Source: a virus
Virus record (IMG/VR): IMGVR_UViG_3300050343_000215
Span: 62,001 to 126,000 of that record
Direction: 5' to 3' (one strand)
Length of the DNA stretch: 64,000 nucleotides
In this document: positions 51,351 to 60,650 of the stretch, piece after piece
How positions within the stretch are numbered: position 1 is the first letter of the stretch
How the letters are laid out: each line of letters starts with the position of its first letter
Notes under the pieces: model-generated
What the model was told of the DNA's origin: nothing
Databases searched by the model: none
Seen by the model: the letters and a program-made list of their open reading frames with translations, nothing else
Position numbers and translations under genes: made by a program

Positions 51351-52978
51351 TTTTCAACTTCTTTAGAAGTTTGTGCCTTCATTGGAGGTTTTGATGATGT
51401 GTCAACAGGTCCACCTGCTGGCGGCAATGCAGCATTAGGATCTTCCACTGGCATCACTGGAGTATCCATCAGTTCACCTGATTTTTTCTCAACTTCAATT
51501 TGAATGCGGATCTCTTCAATCTCGGATTCTTTTTGTTGGAGAATTTGACGTTTGATATGATCATTGGAATAATATACTCCAAGGAAAGGTTGCATTCTTT
51601 CTACGAGATTTAACCTCTCGCCAATCATTTCAATTTCTTTTAGTTCAGTAAAATGGTTATCAAACAGATAGTCATATTGAATATGCTGCTCCATCAGTTC
51701 CCAATCATCCACGGTAATAACACCTTTGAGGATTAATTGAGTCTTCAACATATCATTAAAGAGATGTGAGAACTGCTTACGAAGTCTACCGACAAATTTA
51801 ATAAACTTGAGTTCGTCACGTAGGATCTCATTAGAGCGTCCTAGACTAAATCCCTTTTCTTCGCCCACGCGAGATGGTGGGAGGTTGAGAGATTTGTAGA
51901 GTTTCTTCAGGAAGTATTCAACGTCCTTTAGTTCTCCAAGGTTCTGAGCACCAGGAAGTGTGGTGATTTCTGTACCTCTACCACCTTCGCGGCGAGGCAA
52001 CCAGAAATCTTCCAGCATACTCATGAACTTTTTATCGTCACGAATCTCACCAGTGCTGGCATCATATACCAGTTTATTTCTATAGCGAGACATAACCTCT
52101 CTGAGGTATTGCTCTGCCTTAACTTTAGGAAGATTACCAACATCAATGTAGAAAATTCTACGCTCAGGAGCGCGTGACATTCTATAGATAACCAGAGAAT
52201 CTTCAATCATTCTCAATTGGTTAACTGCCTTCAATGCCTTATGAAGATAAGACAATGGCAGATTTTGATTCATGTCCATCAGTCCTGACGTGCAGAACGT
52301 AATCGCATCGGGTGCAATCTTCACACCGAGTTGATCGTTCCCTGCAAGACTAACCGCTGCTTTGTGGTTGAATATTCCTTTGGGATTGTAAAGATAGTAT
52401 TCGTTTACATCACCATAGTTTAGTTTTTGATTATCTCCTTGTCCAGCAGTGGGTTTCTTCTTAACCTCACGCATTTTTTTGACCTTCATTGGGTCAATGT
52501 AGCGAAGTTCTTTAATCCCTTCAGTGGGTTTATTTACATCAATTACCTTATGGTAATAAAGTCTTCCGTCAATATACCAACGTCTAAAAATATGATAGCA
52601 TTTTTTATCAAACTGCAGTAAGCGTTTGATCTCATTAAATTCTTCTCTGATTCTCTTCTTGATTGAATCGCTTTGATCAAGATTAGAGAGTTCAATTTCT
52701 ACAGGTGAATCATCACCATCCGCAACAATTGCTTCGTTGACTACTTCATCAATTGCGGAGTCAACTTCAGGGTGCAATGAGACTTCACGATACTTTCGGA
52801 TCTGCTGAAACTCATTTTTGGATACGCCCTCCATGTCAACGTATTGACCGTAATAACCTCCAGCAGAGATTGTTACGGTCCCGTCGTCATTATTAGGAGC
52901 AACAGGAGATACTAACCCCTGCTGCTTCTTTTTCTTTTGGTCTCCTTTATCAAGGGAAAACCCAAATAACTCCGCCAT
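51347..52978 (-). CDS. gp20: Portal vertex protein gp20
   Basis: 543 residues, ATG 52978. Recognisable gp20 segments: YREVSLHPEVDSAIDEVVNEA, RYIDPMKVKKMREVKK, SYLHKALKAVNQLRMIEDSLVIYRM, APERRIFYIDVGNLPK and MLEDFWLPRREGGRGTEI. Forms the dodecameric portal and nucleates head assembly. Cyanophage gp20 is a standard diversity marker. Confidence 0.95.
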   Translation of the reverse strand: MAELFGFSLDKGDQKKKKQQGLVSPVAPNNDDGTVTISAGGYYGQYVDMEGVSKNEFQQIRKYREVSLHPEVDSAIDEVVNEAIVADGDDSPVEIELSNLDQSDSIKKRIREEFNEIKRLLQFDKKCYHIFRRWYIDGRLYYHKVIDVNKPTEGIKELRYIDPMKVKKMREVKKKPTAGQGDNQKLNYGDVNEYYLYNPKGIFNHKAAVSLAGNDQLGVKIAPDAITFCTSGLMDMNQNLPLSYLHKALKAVNQLRMIEDSLVIYRMSRAPERRIFYIDVGNLPKVKAEQYLREVMSRYRNKLVYDASTGEIRDDKKFMSMLEDFWLPRREGGRGTEITTLPGAQNLGELKDVEYFLKKLYKSLNLPPSRVGEEKGFSLGRSNEILRDELKFIKFVGRLRKQFSHLFNDMLKTQLILKGVITVDDWELMEQHIQYDYLFDNHFTELKEIEMIGERLNLVERMQPFLGVYYSNDHIKRQILQQKESEIEEIRIQIEVEKKSGELMDTPVMPVEDPNAALPPAGGPVDTSSKPPMKAQTSKEVEN

Positions 52979-53007
52979 TGTATAAAGTTAACTACGTTTA
53001 CTGTAGT

Positions 53008-53015
53008 TATTTATT
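53008..53015 (-). promoter_or_regulatory. Late-type promoter box AATAAATA for gp20
   Basis: 30 bases before ATG 52978, just before the gp19 stop at 53021. Confidence 0.65.
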
Positions 53016-53020
53016 CAGGA

Positions 53021-53617
53021 TCAGATAGAAGCACCAGCGCCAATATCTACAGTGCTATCAGATTTCTTAGATTCCCACCAGTCATACTGGAATTCAACAG
53101 TGTATTCAGCAATAGTATTATTGTTGTCATATGACAAATCAATCTGAGCAATGTTAGTTGGGAAAGCATTCTGAAACTCATATGATCTCACAACGCTATG
53201 TGGATCAGTGAGTGATGTAGCAGTGCTTGTACCACGTTCCAGTTGTGAAACTTTTAGTGTGGAAGCAAAATCATCTGTGTAACCTGCACCGTTTTCATGC
53301 TTATTCAATTTGTTCATCCACTTTTCAAAGTATGCTCTTACTGACATGTCCTCATCAGCCATGACTGTAATAGTCCATGATTCAAACGTTCTGTCACCAG
53401 GAAGTTTGATAACTCTACCTCTGAAAGGAACTTCTACAGTTCCGATTGTACTAGCAGGAATGCCAGCAGAACGACAGAGGAATGTGAAATCGGCGTCTGA
53501 TCCTTTTACTGCTGCTACATCATCTAAATTAGATTCCAGGTTTGTTACCTGGACCATGAATAAATTGGGGCGGATACCGTATCCAATTTTGTTCTTGAAT
53601 GAAGTTAAGTTTGCCAT
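53021..53617 (-). CDS. gp19: Tail tube protein gp19
   Basis: 198 residues, ATG 53617. Tail tube pattern: GYGIRPNLFMVQV, FLCRSAGIPASTIGTVEVPFRG, ESWTITVMADEDMSVRAYFEKWMNKLN, YEFQNAFPTNIAQIDLSYD. Polymerises inside the gp18 sheath. A minor paralogue is at 46957. Confidence 0.93.
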   Translation of the reverse strand: MANLTSFKNKIGYGIRPNLFMVQVTNLESNLDDVAAVKGSDADFTFLCRSAGIPASTIGTVEVPFRGRVIKLPGDRTFESWTITVMADEDMSVRAYFEKWMNKLNKHENGAGYTDDFASTLKVSQLERGTSTATSLTDPHSVVRSYEFQNAFPTNIAQIDLSYDNNNTIAEYTVEFQYDWWESKKSDSTVDIGAGASI

Positions 53618-53639
53618 TGTTTGATTATCTCCTTAAGTG

Positions 53640-53647
53640 TATTTATT
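53640..53647 (-). promoter_or_regulatory. Late-type promoter box AATAAATA for gp19
   Basis: 23 bases before ATG 53617, with GGAG ribosome site between. Confidence 0.65.
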
Positions 53648-53653
53648 TTCTAA

Positions 53654-55594
53654 TCAAACTCTGCCGATAACTTCATTAAAGCTAACACCACTGCGAGTAG
53701 CAACGAATGTTAGAGTAATGAAATTAATAGAGCGAGAAGGTTTGATGTAGATGTCAGCAACAAATTCATTACGATCAATAACATCAGGGGTGTTATTTGA
53801 CGTATCCGCAACTATGAGGAAATCAGTCATACCTCTTCTTGCTTGGATATCACGCATGTAGTTATTAACCTGCGTGGAGAAGTTCAAGCGAGTAGTCTCA
53901 TCATTTAATTCAAACAGAACGTTTCTTGAGAAGTTCTTGACTGTTCTCTCAAGAATGAGGAACAAACGGCGAACGTTAATTCTGTCAAAGGCAGAAGGAC
54001 TGCGAAGAGCAGTTTTGTCGCCAAACAGAACGATACCCTGACCAGGGAACGAAACGATTGGATTGACACGATTAGAATAGAGATCATCTCTCTGTGCTTT
54101 ATTTGGATTAAATGCAATCTTAATTGCATTTCTTAGGTTTCCTCTATTGAAACCAGCAGGGGAATACCATGCTTCCGAGACAGCAGTTGTGTTAACACAA
54201 AGACCAGCCATGTCAGCATTGGTTGGAATATAACGATATTGATCGTTAAATCTGTCGTAGATATACTTGTAGTTGTTATCAAATACAGCGTAAGAAGAAC
54301 TATCGCTAATTGCCTCAAAGAACTTAGTTACATTCTCTGCTTGAGCAGATGTTGTAGAAGCATTTGCGCCAACAACATCAGATCTTTGTGGTGAAATGAA
54401 GGCGATGCAATCTTTTCTCGTGTTAGCAAGGTTGATCAGTGCGTTTGCTTTGGCAAGGTTTGATGGTCCTGCAAGAACGTAGTCAATCGTGATAGTTTCT
54501 GTGTCACCAAAAACATCAAGATAAGTTTGAGTCTCATTACCAACAGTATAAGTGTTGTAATCAGTACCAGCAGATAGTGTATACGAACGAGGACCGTATA
54601 AGTGGAATGAAGAAGCAGCAGTGGCAGAACCTGTAATTGCTACAGAACCAGTATAGCTGTAAACATCAGATCCATCTTCATATGATCCAAGGAACACATA
54701 CTTGGAACGACCCTTGATTACATCTTTATAATGATTTGCTTCACCTTCGCTGGTTCTAGCACCAGGAGCTTTTGAAACGTAAAGAATTTTTTCTAGAACA
54801 GAATTTGCTGTTCCAGTAATACCACCTGTTTTATCAAGAACTACGACGTGCATCTCATCGTTAGCACCACCACGAGACGCGACAAAAGGAGAAGTACCAG
54901 GACGAGGAGCAAGTGCATTCCATTTGATGCCTCCAGCAACAGTATATTGCATGTCATACCAGTTGGCGACACTTTCAACATTTTCTGTGCTTACTGTTCC
55001 GCCTTGTACGAATTTAGCAGAACCGGCATCAAGAACGACAGAGACTTTCGTTGTGTCGCCAGTGTTATCTTCATATGCAACACCAGTAGCAGTTCCGTCA
55101 GTAACTGCGTCTCCTTGTGAGAATGCTACACCGTTAGCAAGTGTCAGAATTTGATCTGCACCACTGTCAATGGTTACAACCTGAAGTGCGTTTCCATGAG
55201 TTCCTGGAGTTCTTGCAGCGAAGTCATAAGATTGAGCACTACCTTCAATGTTTGCTTCGTATGCAGCACGGTTGTTAATTTTTACCGTTGCGACTGCTGC
55301 TGAGTTAGCATTTGTGAGATGAGTTGAAGATGCATCAGCAATTCTAGCAACCTGCAGGTTACCACCATAGTTAAGAAACTCAGAAGCAGTAAACCAAAAC
55401 TCGTAATTATCTGCAGTAGGTTTACCAAATTTTTCTACTAATTCTTTCTCACTCGTAACTAATTCTGCTGCGCCGACATCCCCTTGCAGGAAAGGTGCAG
55501 CAATAGCGCCGATGTTAGTGATTGTTTCTTGGAGACGTGAATTAGTAAAATCGCGCTCCTGAACAACAATCCCTGGCGATACTTGTGTTGCCAT
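53654..55594 (-). CDS. gp18: Tail sheath protein gp18
   Basis: 646 residues, ATG 55594. Sheath signature at both ends: VSPGIVVQERDFTNS and GAIAAPFLQGDVGAAELV near the start; FPGQGIVLFGDKTALRS, DRINVRRLFLILERTVKNF and the final IKPSRSINFITLTFVATRSG. Residues 100-380 form a variable, beta-rich protruding domain. Contracts on infection. Confidence 0.95.
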   Translation of the reverse strand: MATQVSPGIVVQERDFTNSRLQETITNIGAIAAPFLQGDVGAAELVTSEKELVEKFGKPTADNYEFWFTASEFLNYGGNLQVARIADASSTHLTNANSAAVATVKINNRAAYEANIEGSAQSYDFAARTPGTHGNALQVVTIDSGADQILTLANGVAFSQGDAVTDGTATGVAYEDNTGDTTKVSVVLDAGSAKFVQGGTVSTENVESVANWYDMQYTVAGGIKWNALAPRPGTSPFVASRGGANDEMHVVVLDKTGGITGTANSVLEKILYVSKAPGARTSEGEANHYKDVIKGRSKYVFLGSYEDGSDVYSYTGSVAITGSATAASSFHLYGPRSYTLSAGTDYNTYTVGNETQTYLDVFGDTETITIDYVLAGPSNLAKANALINLANTRKDCIAFISPQRSDVVGANASTTSAQAENVTKFFEAISDSSSYAVFDNNYKYIYDRFNDQYRYIPTNADMAGLCVNTTAVSEAWYSPAGFNRGNLRNAIKIAFNPNKAQRDDLYSNRVNPIVSFPGQGIVLFGDKTALRSPSAFDRINVRRLFLILERTVKNFSRNVLFELNDETTRLNFSTQVNNYMRDIQARRGMTDFLIVADTSNNTPDVIDRNEFVADIYIKPSRSINFITLTFVATRSGVSFNEVIGRV

Positions 55595-55629
55595 GTTTAC
55601 CCCTAAATTTCAGAAATTTGTTCTGTGAT

Positions 55630-55637
55630 TATTTATT
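55630..55637 (-). promoter_or_regulatory. Late-type promoter box AATAAATA for gp18
   Basis: 36 bases before ATG 55594. Confidence 0.65.
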
Positions 55638-55673
55638 AAAACCTATCTTTTAAGAGGGGAAACAATGCATGAA

Positions 55674-55898
55674 CTACCAGTCTGGATATGACCAACTACG
55701 GTTGTCACTACGTTTTCTATTTTTGGTTACTCTATCTACAGTACATTCCTTACACTCATAGGCATATGCTGAAGGTGTTGCTCTTCCTTTTCTGGTTCTA
55801 TAGAAATCGCTAATTAATTCTTTAATTTTCCCACAAGATTTACATTTTCTTTGGGTAAAAAGTAGGTGTTCTAATTCAAACTCCTCTTCAAAATTCAT
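55674..55898 (-). CDS. Zinc-ribbon small protein
   Basis: 74 residues, ATG 55898, one-base overlap with gp17. Four Cys in a CKSC ... CKEC arrangement about 28 residues apart (RKCKSCGKIK and YECKECTVDRV) with basic residues, as in the zinc ribbon that often precedes HNH domains. No HNH residues follow, so it is probably only a nucleic-acid-binding ribbon. Confidence 0.65.
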   Translation of the reverse strand: MNFEEEFELEHLLFTQRKCKSCGKIKELISDFYRTRKGRATPSAYAYECKECTVDRVTKNRKRSDNRSWSYPDW

Positions 55899-57562
55899 TA
55901 TAGATAAGAACCCATGTAAGTAAAGTCAGAAGCTACATCACCATACTCATCTAAGAACCAACGATCTCCTTCTTTATCCACAAAACTTTCTTGTTCTTCT
56001 AGACCATCGGAAACAAAACCGAATGGTGCCATGTCCTGCTCAATCTGATTCTTTTGCTCATCATAGATTCTTTGACGAACATCATTGTCCGTCATTTCTT
56101 TAAAGTAATCTTGTACTGCTAACCATGCAAAAATTACTAGACACATCGCAAGATCATCATGACATCCTTCTTCTGCCTCAAACGATTCACGTTTAGAGAT
56201 GAATGTCGTGAGTTCTGCGATAGTCTCATAGTCTGGGATGACTAGTTTGTCATCCTCAATAAAAGTCTTTAGGTTCAAACATCCAATCTTCTTCACGGTC
56301 TTAGACATCTTAACGCCAAGTTGTGTTTTCTTTCCAGAGAATCCTGTTCCAACAATCTGACCAGCACGTCCTCTCATGGCACACATAAGAATATGATCAT
56401 ACTCCAGATCATAATGCATCATAGATGCTACCTGATCTCCAATATCATTAACTTCAGTTAAAATATATGCTCTATTATATCCATTGGCAATATCAACAAT
56501 AATTGTAGGGAACATGATAGCTTTGATTTCATTGTTCCTGTATCGTGCTACCAACCTGTAAGGGAACTTTGTAATGTCAAAAACCAAAAATGCGCTATAA
56601 TCACTGCCCACACCACGGGCAACGTCAACAGTAACAATGTAATCGTGGTCCTTTTGCGGGTTTTCATATACTACTAAACCTTTATTATTACTAGTGATAG
56701 GATCATCATACACCATTGTCCGCAATTTGCTTGCAGCAATTAATGTATCTACAGATCCCAGAAACTCACACTCAAATTCTTGAGTGAACTGTCGCTGGGA
56801 AGTGTTTGCAATCGTTTGTGCTTTCCAGTTAGCATCTCTGCCAGGAACTTGACTCCAGTGTACTTCTGTAGTGATATATTCGTTCTTACCCCTCTCAGCA
56901 TCATGCCAGAGTTTGTAGAACATATTCATCCCGTTAGGGGTGGAGATGATAATAACCTTGGTAGACTTACCAGAGGAGATCGTAGGGTATACTGAGGAGA
57001 AAAACTGCTCGGCAATGTGAGTTGGAACGAAAGCAAATTCGTCCAGGAAGATGATGTTGAATGACATACCTCGGACAGCAGAACTAGAAGTAGATGCTGC
57101 CATGATCTTAGAACCATTCTCAAGTTCTAGAGATCCTTTATTCCATGACACAATACCTTGCTGCATCCACTTAGGAAGGTTCTCATAAGCAAGTTGCAAC
57201 CTACCGAGAAGTTCTCTGGATGTACTTAGTTTGTTTGCTAGGATACCGATGTTGACATTATCATTAAAGATACAATAATGCAGCAGGTAAGAAACCACAG
57301 TGGTACTCTTACCAGTCTGACGTGGTAACTTAGCAATGTTAAAACGATTGCCATGGAACCTTTCAATCATCTCTTCTTGAAAGTCCCACATCTTAAATGG
57401 CACCAGACCCTCATCTAGTGACACAATCTTGATATAATTTTTAGTAAAGTAGACGGGATCGTCAGCACATTTCAACCACTCCTGAACCTGTTTAGGAGTG
57501 AAACTCATTTCCACGTTCGCCGCTTTTAGATTGGGCGAACCTTTATAAACTTTATCAGCCAT
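55898..57562 (-). CDS. gp17: Terminase large subunit gp17
   Basis: 554 residues, ATG 57562. ATPase motifs: Walker A LPRQTGKST at about 79-87 and Walker B NIIFLDEFAFV with the C-motif IISTPNG; nuclease domain acidic residues in YIVTVDVARGVGSDYSAF and later HDDLAMCLVI. Packages DNA into the prohead. In T4 order next to gp16 and gp18. Confidence 0.95.
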   Translation of the reverse strand: MADKVYKGSPNLKAANVEMSFTPKQVQEWLKCADDPVYFTKNYIKIVSLDEGLVPFKMWDFQEEMIERFHGNRFNIAKLPRQTGKSTTVVSYLLHYCIFNDNVNIGILANKLSTSRELLGRLQLAYENLPKWMQQGIVSWNKGSLELENGSKIMAASTSSSAVRGMSFNIIFLDEFAFVPTHIAEQFFSSVYPTISSGKSTKVIIISTPNGMNMFYKLWHDAERGKNEYITTEVHWSQVPGRDANWKAQTIANTSQRQFTQEFECEFLGSVDTLIAASKLRTMVYDDPITSNNKGLVVYENPQKDHDYIVTVDVARGVGSDYSAFLVFDITKFPYRLVARYRNNEIKAIMFPTIIVDIANGYNRAYILTEVNDIGDQVASMMHYDLEYDHILMCAMRGRAGQIVGTGFSGKKTQLGVKMSKTVKKIGCLNLKTFIEDDKLVIPDYETIAELTTFISKRESFEAEEGCHDDLAMCLVIFAWLAVQDYFKEMTDNDVRQRIYDEQKNQIEQDMAPFGFVSDGLEEQESFVDKEGDRWFLDEYGDVASDFTYMGSYL

Positions 57563-57565
57563 TTA

Positions 57566-57995
57566 TCAACAGTTCCAAGCTCTCAGTGATTTATTGATCC
57601 TGCTATCGGGATCTCTAGATGTTTTCTTACTAGTCAATTTCTTTTTCATACCCTTCATTCTAGCGCAGAAGGATGCCCTCCTGGGATTTCCAACCTTTTG
57701 CTTGGTGCTTTAAGGTCAGATCCTGGATTTTCCTTTTCATAAGACTCTGCGTCCTTTTTCGTTAAGTCCTCCTTGACTTACTTTTTCCTGACTTTTTTGT
57801 CCAGGCTGCTCCTTCTTGGGTGAGTTCAAATTCTTCTTTAGCAGTCCTCTCCGACTTTTTGAAAGCATCCTTGTCTGGATAATCGGAGGATCCAGGTTTA
57901 GCAGGTGCTTCTCCACGCTTTCTTTTAGCGTGAATGTTAGCATAAAGTCCACGTTTCGCTTCGCTTAGTTCTCTAAATTCTTTAAATGACTTCAT
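57566..57995 (-). CDS. DUF6321-like basic protein, frame interrupted
   Basis: Starts at ATG 57995 (MKSFKEFRELSEAKRG) and reads through GAAWTKKSGKSKS, then in other frames GGLNEKGRR, SYEKENPGSDLKAPSK, VGNPRRASFCARMKGMKKKL and SRINKSLRAWNC, with a stop at 57566 just before gp17. Three shifts are needed: extra bases near 57774 and 57745 and a missing A near 57694-57699; the total length modulo 3 agrees. The reconstructed protein is a highly conserved type in T4-like marine phages. Function unknown; very basic, so DNA contact is plausible. Confidence 0.7.
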
Positions 57996-58019
57996 GCCAG
58001 CAGGGAGGGTTTACTAGGA

Positions 58020-58027
58020 TATTTATT
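58020..58027 (-). promoter_or_regulatory. Late-type promoter box AATAAATA
   Basis: 25 bases before ATG 57995, overlapping the stop of the 82-residue gene. Confidence 0.6.
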
Positions 58028-58275
58028 CAATTAAGGTGTGCGACAGAGGATGCCCACACAGAAGCAGAAGAACCTGTAGTTGCTTCAAGTGTTTCTGCAG
58101 GAAGTTTTTTTACCTCAACACGCTCACCAGCGCCGATATAAAAATTATTTCCATTACTGTTAACGATCAAGCAAGCAGCAGTATTAGTGTTGAGAACTGA
58201 AACTAATGTTGCCGAAGATACATTGCTTGCTGCAGAGTCAAGATCAACAGCAACTGATACGGGTTTGATAATCAT
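58027..58275 (-). CDS. Small beta-rich hypothetical protein
   Basis: 82 residues, ATG 58275. Alternating hydrophobic pattern (VSVLNTNTAACLIVNSNGN; FYIGAGERVEVKKLP) suggests a small beta domain, possibly a head decoration or neck protein. Located between gp16 and gp17. Confidence 0.6.
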   Translation of the reverse strand: MIIKPVSVAVDLDSAASNVSSATLVSVLNTNTAACLIVNSNGNNFYIGAGERVEVKKLPAETLEATTGSSASVWASSVAHLN

Positions 58276-58291
58276 TGTTCTAAATTTTTAA

Positions 58292-58708
58292 TTATTTATC
58301 TTCTAATTTATTTTTTGCTTGCTTCAACATCTTAGCGAGATCAGCAGTAGATCCTACAAACATAGTATTGTTAACTGTTGTTGGTCCTTTCTTTTCTTCC
58401 TGACCTAGATCTTTCATCTTCTTCTGAAGATCAGATAATTTATCAGTGATGTCAGCAACGTTCTTAATGCCCTGGAAGGCGACTTCGTATGCTCTTGGGT
58501 GGTTACTGCTCCTAGCAACGTCTAGGAGTTCCTCAATGGCAACCTGACCCTTCTGAATGAGTTCATACAACTCACCACGAGCATACTTATAATCTGTCTC
58601 TATATCAGCACTAGTAACATCAACCTTTTCAGGTTTAGGTTGCTCCTCTTCATCCATAGGAGTGATGTCAAAAACATCTTCCATATTCTTCTGGAATTTA
58701 TTGTCCAT
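58292..58708 (-). CDS. gp16: Terminase small subunit gp16
   Basis: 138 residues, ATG 58708. Acidic start and a helical core typical of gp16: YARGELYELIQKGQVAIEELLDVARSS, HPRAYEVAFQGIKNVADITDKL, then a C-terminal helix. Forms rings that regulate gp17. Overlaps gp15 by 11 bases. Confidence 0.88.
   Translation of the reverse strand: MDNKFQKNMEDVFDITPMDEEEQPKPEKVDVTSADIETDYKYARGELYELIQKGQVAIEELLDVARSSNHPRAYEVAFQGIKNVADITDKLSDLQKKMKDLGQEEKKGPTTVNNTMFVGSTADLAKMLKQAKNKLEDK
58293..58300 (-). promoter_or_regulatory. Late-type promoter box GATAAATA
   Basis: 18 bases before ATG 58275, overlapping the gp16 stop codon. Confidence 0.55.
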
Positions 58709-59504
58709 GATACGTTATACCTTCATTAAATCCGAAGTCATCATCTGGTTGTAATAGAGCATCATCTGCTGCGTTAATAGTACCGTCGTTATTTTTATCT
58801 TCTAATGCTTTAGGTGTAACGTTATATTCCATTATCCTAGCATTAGTATCCTTATCGCCAAGAAAAGTAGTAGCAATAGACTTTCTAATGATGTCATTGG
58901 CAGCAACAGGACCATACATAAAGGTCTTGACGCTAAATCTTAGTGTATAATAAATGTATCTTCTGGTAGAGTAATCACCTTCATAATCATCAGTAAAATC
59001 AATACTTTCTAAGATGATTGGAATATCTCTCTTCTCATTCATTTCAGGAATAAGATCCACAGTCATACTAAATTGTGGTTGAAAGAATGGAAGAATTTGC
59101 TCAAGAATCTGCAATGCATCATCTTGAGATTTTGAGATTACATTCAACTCAAATCCAATATTATATGGAACAGGAAGATATTGAGTTTTAGTTGTTGTCG
59201 TTTTACCATCACCAACCGCTCTATTTCTCTGAATAGGAGGAACTTTCCTTGTGCTATCATATGAGATACCGGTCATTTCAAATGACAATCTAGGAACAGT
59301 AATCGTTACCTTCTTGTCAAGATTTGGAGCAGCAGCAAGTCTTGCTAAAAACTTTTGAATGGGACCATATGCCAATGGAACTTTTTGCTCCATGACATCT
59401 TTGCCATTAGCATCTAAAGTTTTTAATTGAATGTTATTAAAAAGCGTACCAAATGTGGTAACTGTCTTCCTAATAATTTTGTGATAAAAATAATTTCCTA
59501 ACAT
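58698..59504 (-). CDS. gp15: Tail completion / sheath stabiliser gp15
   Basis: 268 residues, ATG 59504. Matches gp15: MLGNYFYHKIIRKTVTTFGT, VPLAYGPIQKFLARL, VTITVPRLSFEMTG, PVPYNIGFELNVISK and FSVKTFMYGPV. Forms the terminator hexamer at the top of the tail that connects to the neck. An EF-hand-like acidic loop (DKNNDGTINAADD) near residue 245 is notable. Confidence 0.9.
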   Translation of the reverse strand: MLGNYFYHKIIRKTVTTFGTLFNNIQLKTLDANGKDVMEQKVPLAYGPIQKFLARLAAAPNLDKKVTITVPRLSFEMTGISYDSTRKVPPIQRNRAVGDGKTTTTKTQYLPVPYNIGFELNVISKSQDDALQILEQILPFFQPQFSMTVDLIPEMNEKRDIPIILESIDFTDDYEGDYSTRRYIYYTLRFSVKTFMYGPVAANDIIRKSIATTFLGDKDTNARIMEYNVTPKALEDKNNDGTINAADDALLQPDDDFGFNEGITYHGQ

Positions 59505-60649
59505 TAGAAGCTACCTGTAAAATTACCAAATTCTCCAAACGGATTCCTTTCAGTGAAGTCAAGAATATCATCTGCTTCATCTTCTAGTTCTCTATTTTCT
59601 GAGAACGAATCAGTCATATCAAGAGTGTCAAATGATGAGACTGACCATCTTGCATTAGAATCAGCGCCAACTAATTCTTCGTTGACATTAAATGTCCCAT
59701 TTGCATATGCAACACTTAATGTTCTAGTGTCCTCGTTCCACTCTGCAACTTTTCCTACAATGTTTGCAGGAGATCCATCAATAACAATAGTGGGTGCATA
59801 ACCAGCAACACTTTCAACATTGCCAAAAACATCATATGTAATGTCGCCATAAACATATGGAGTTGTTGGTGAATTAACTTTAGAGACTACACCATTAGTA
59901 ATCTCTGTTGTTGATGTACCAATCAAAGAATTAGTTGGTGTGAACCAACGTGCTACTGGTGCAGTTTCATACTTACTACCAGCATTGGTAATAGTAATTT
60001 GACCAAGAACTCCATCTACTGCAACTACAGTAGTTGCTGCAGCATTGAATCTTGTTCCTGTAACTTTCTCATCCTGAATCCAATATCCAGAACCACCGGC
60101 ACTGAATACAACGGGGTATACACCAGATTCCATTTCAGTGTTGTCAACAGCAGCAATTCCAGTATCAAAGATACTGTCACCGTACTCAAAGACTTCACAT
60201 GTCATGGTATATGTATATAGACTTCCTAACTGATAGAAAGGTTTTTGGTTTTCTACATACTTAATTTCAAATACTGTTTCATTTAATGGAAACCAGATAA
60301 GGTCACCATCATTAGGTCTTCCGCTGACTATTTTGTTTGTGGAAGTCTCTACAAAATCTTGCCATCTTCTTCTAGATACTGTCAGTTGAATTTCATCAGT
60401 TACACGAAGACCAAATTTAGACAGCATATCTCCATTGCCACCAAACTGCTCAAAGTTTTCAAGATACATCTCAATGAGATAACTATCCTTAAACTGTGAG
60501 TAGTAGATGTCATTCCATAACTTATCCTCATGAATTTTACGAGGAATATAATAGCAATCCAGACCATACATCTTGATCTGTTCGTCTACAAGATCCTGAA
60601 CTAGACCCTGCTCACCCTTTGTTCCTTGTGTGAAGTATAAATTCTTCAT
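59504..60649 (-). CDS. gp14: Neck protein gp14
   Basis: 381 residues, ATG 60649. gp14 core: FTQGTKGEQGLVQDLVDEQIKM, YYIPRKIHEDKLWNDIYYSQF, YLENFEQFGGNGDMLSKFG and the C-terminal DEADDILDFTERNPFGEFG. Residues 190-340 are an insertion of beta-rich repeats (GVLGQITITNAGSKYE; TPYVYGDITYD) absent from T4 gp14. Part of the neck that closes the head after packaging. Confidence 0.9.
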   Translation of the reverse strand: MKNLYFTQGTKGEQGLVQDLVDEQIKMYGLDCYYIPRKIHEDKLWNDIYYSQFKDSYLIEMYLENFEQFGGNGDMLSKFGLRVTDEIQLTVSRRRWQDFVETSTNKIVSGRPNDGDLIWFPLNETVFEIKYVENQKPFYQLGSLYTYTMTCEVFEYGDSIFDTGIAAVDNTEMESGVYPVVFSAGGSGYWIQDEKVTGTRFNAAATTVVAVDGVLGQITITNAGSKYETAPVARWFTPTNSLIGTSTTEITNGVVSKVNSPTTPYVYGDITYDVFGNVESVAGYAPTIVIDGSPANIVGKVAEWNEDTRTLSVAYANGTFNVNEELVGADSNARWSVSSFDTLDMTDSFSENRELEDEADDILDFTERNPFGEFGNFTGSF

Positions 60650-60650
60650 C

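Noticed and set aside
55674-55898. HNH endonuclease call for the zinc-ribbon protein
   Set aside because: Only the two CxxC pairs are present; no His-Asn-His residues are seen in the remaining sequence.
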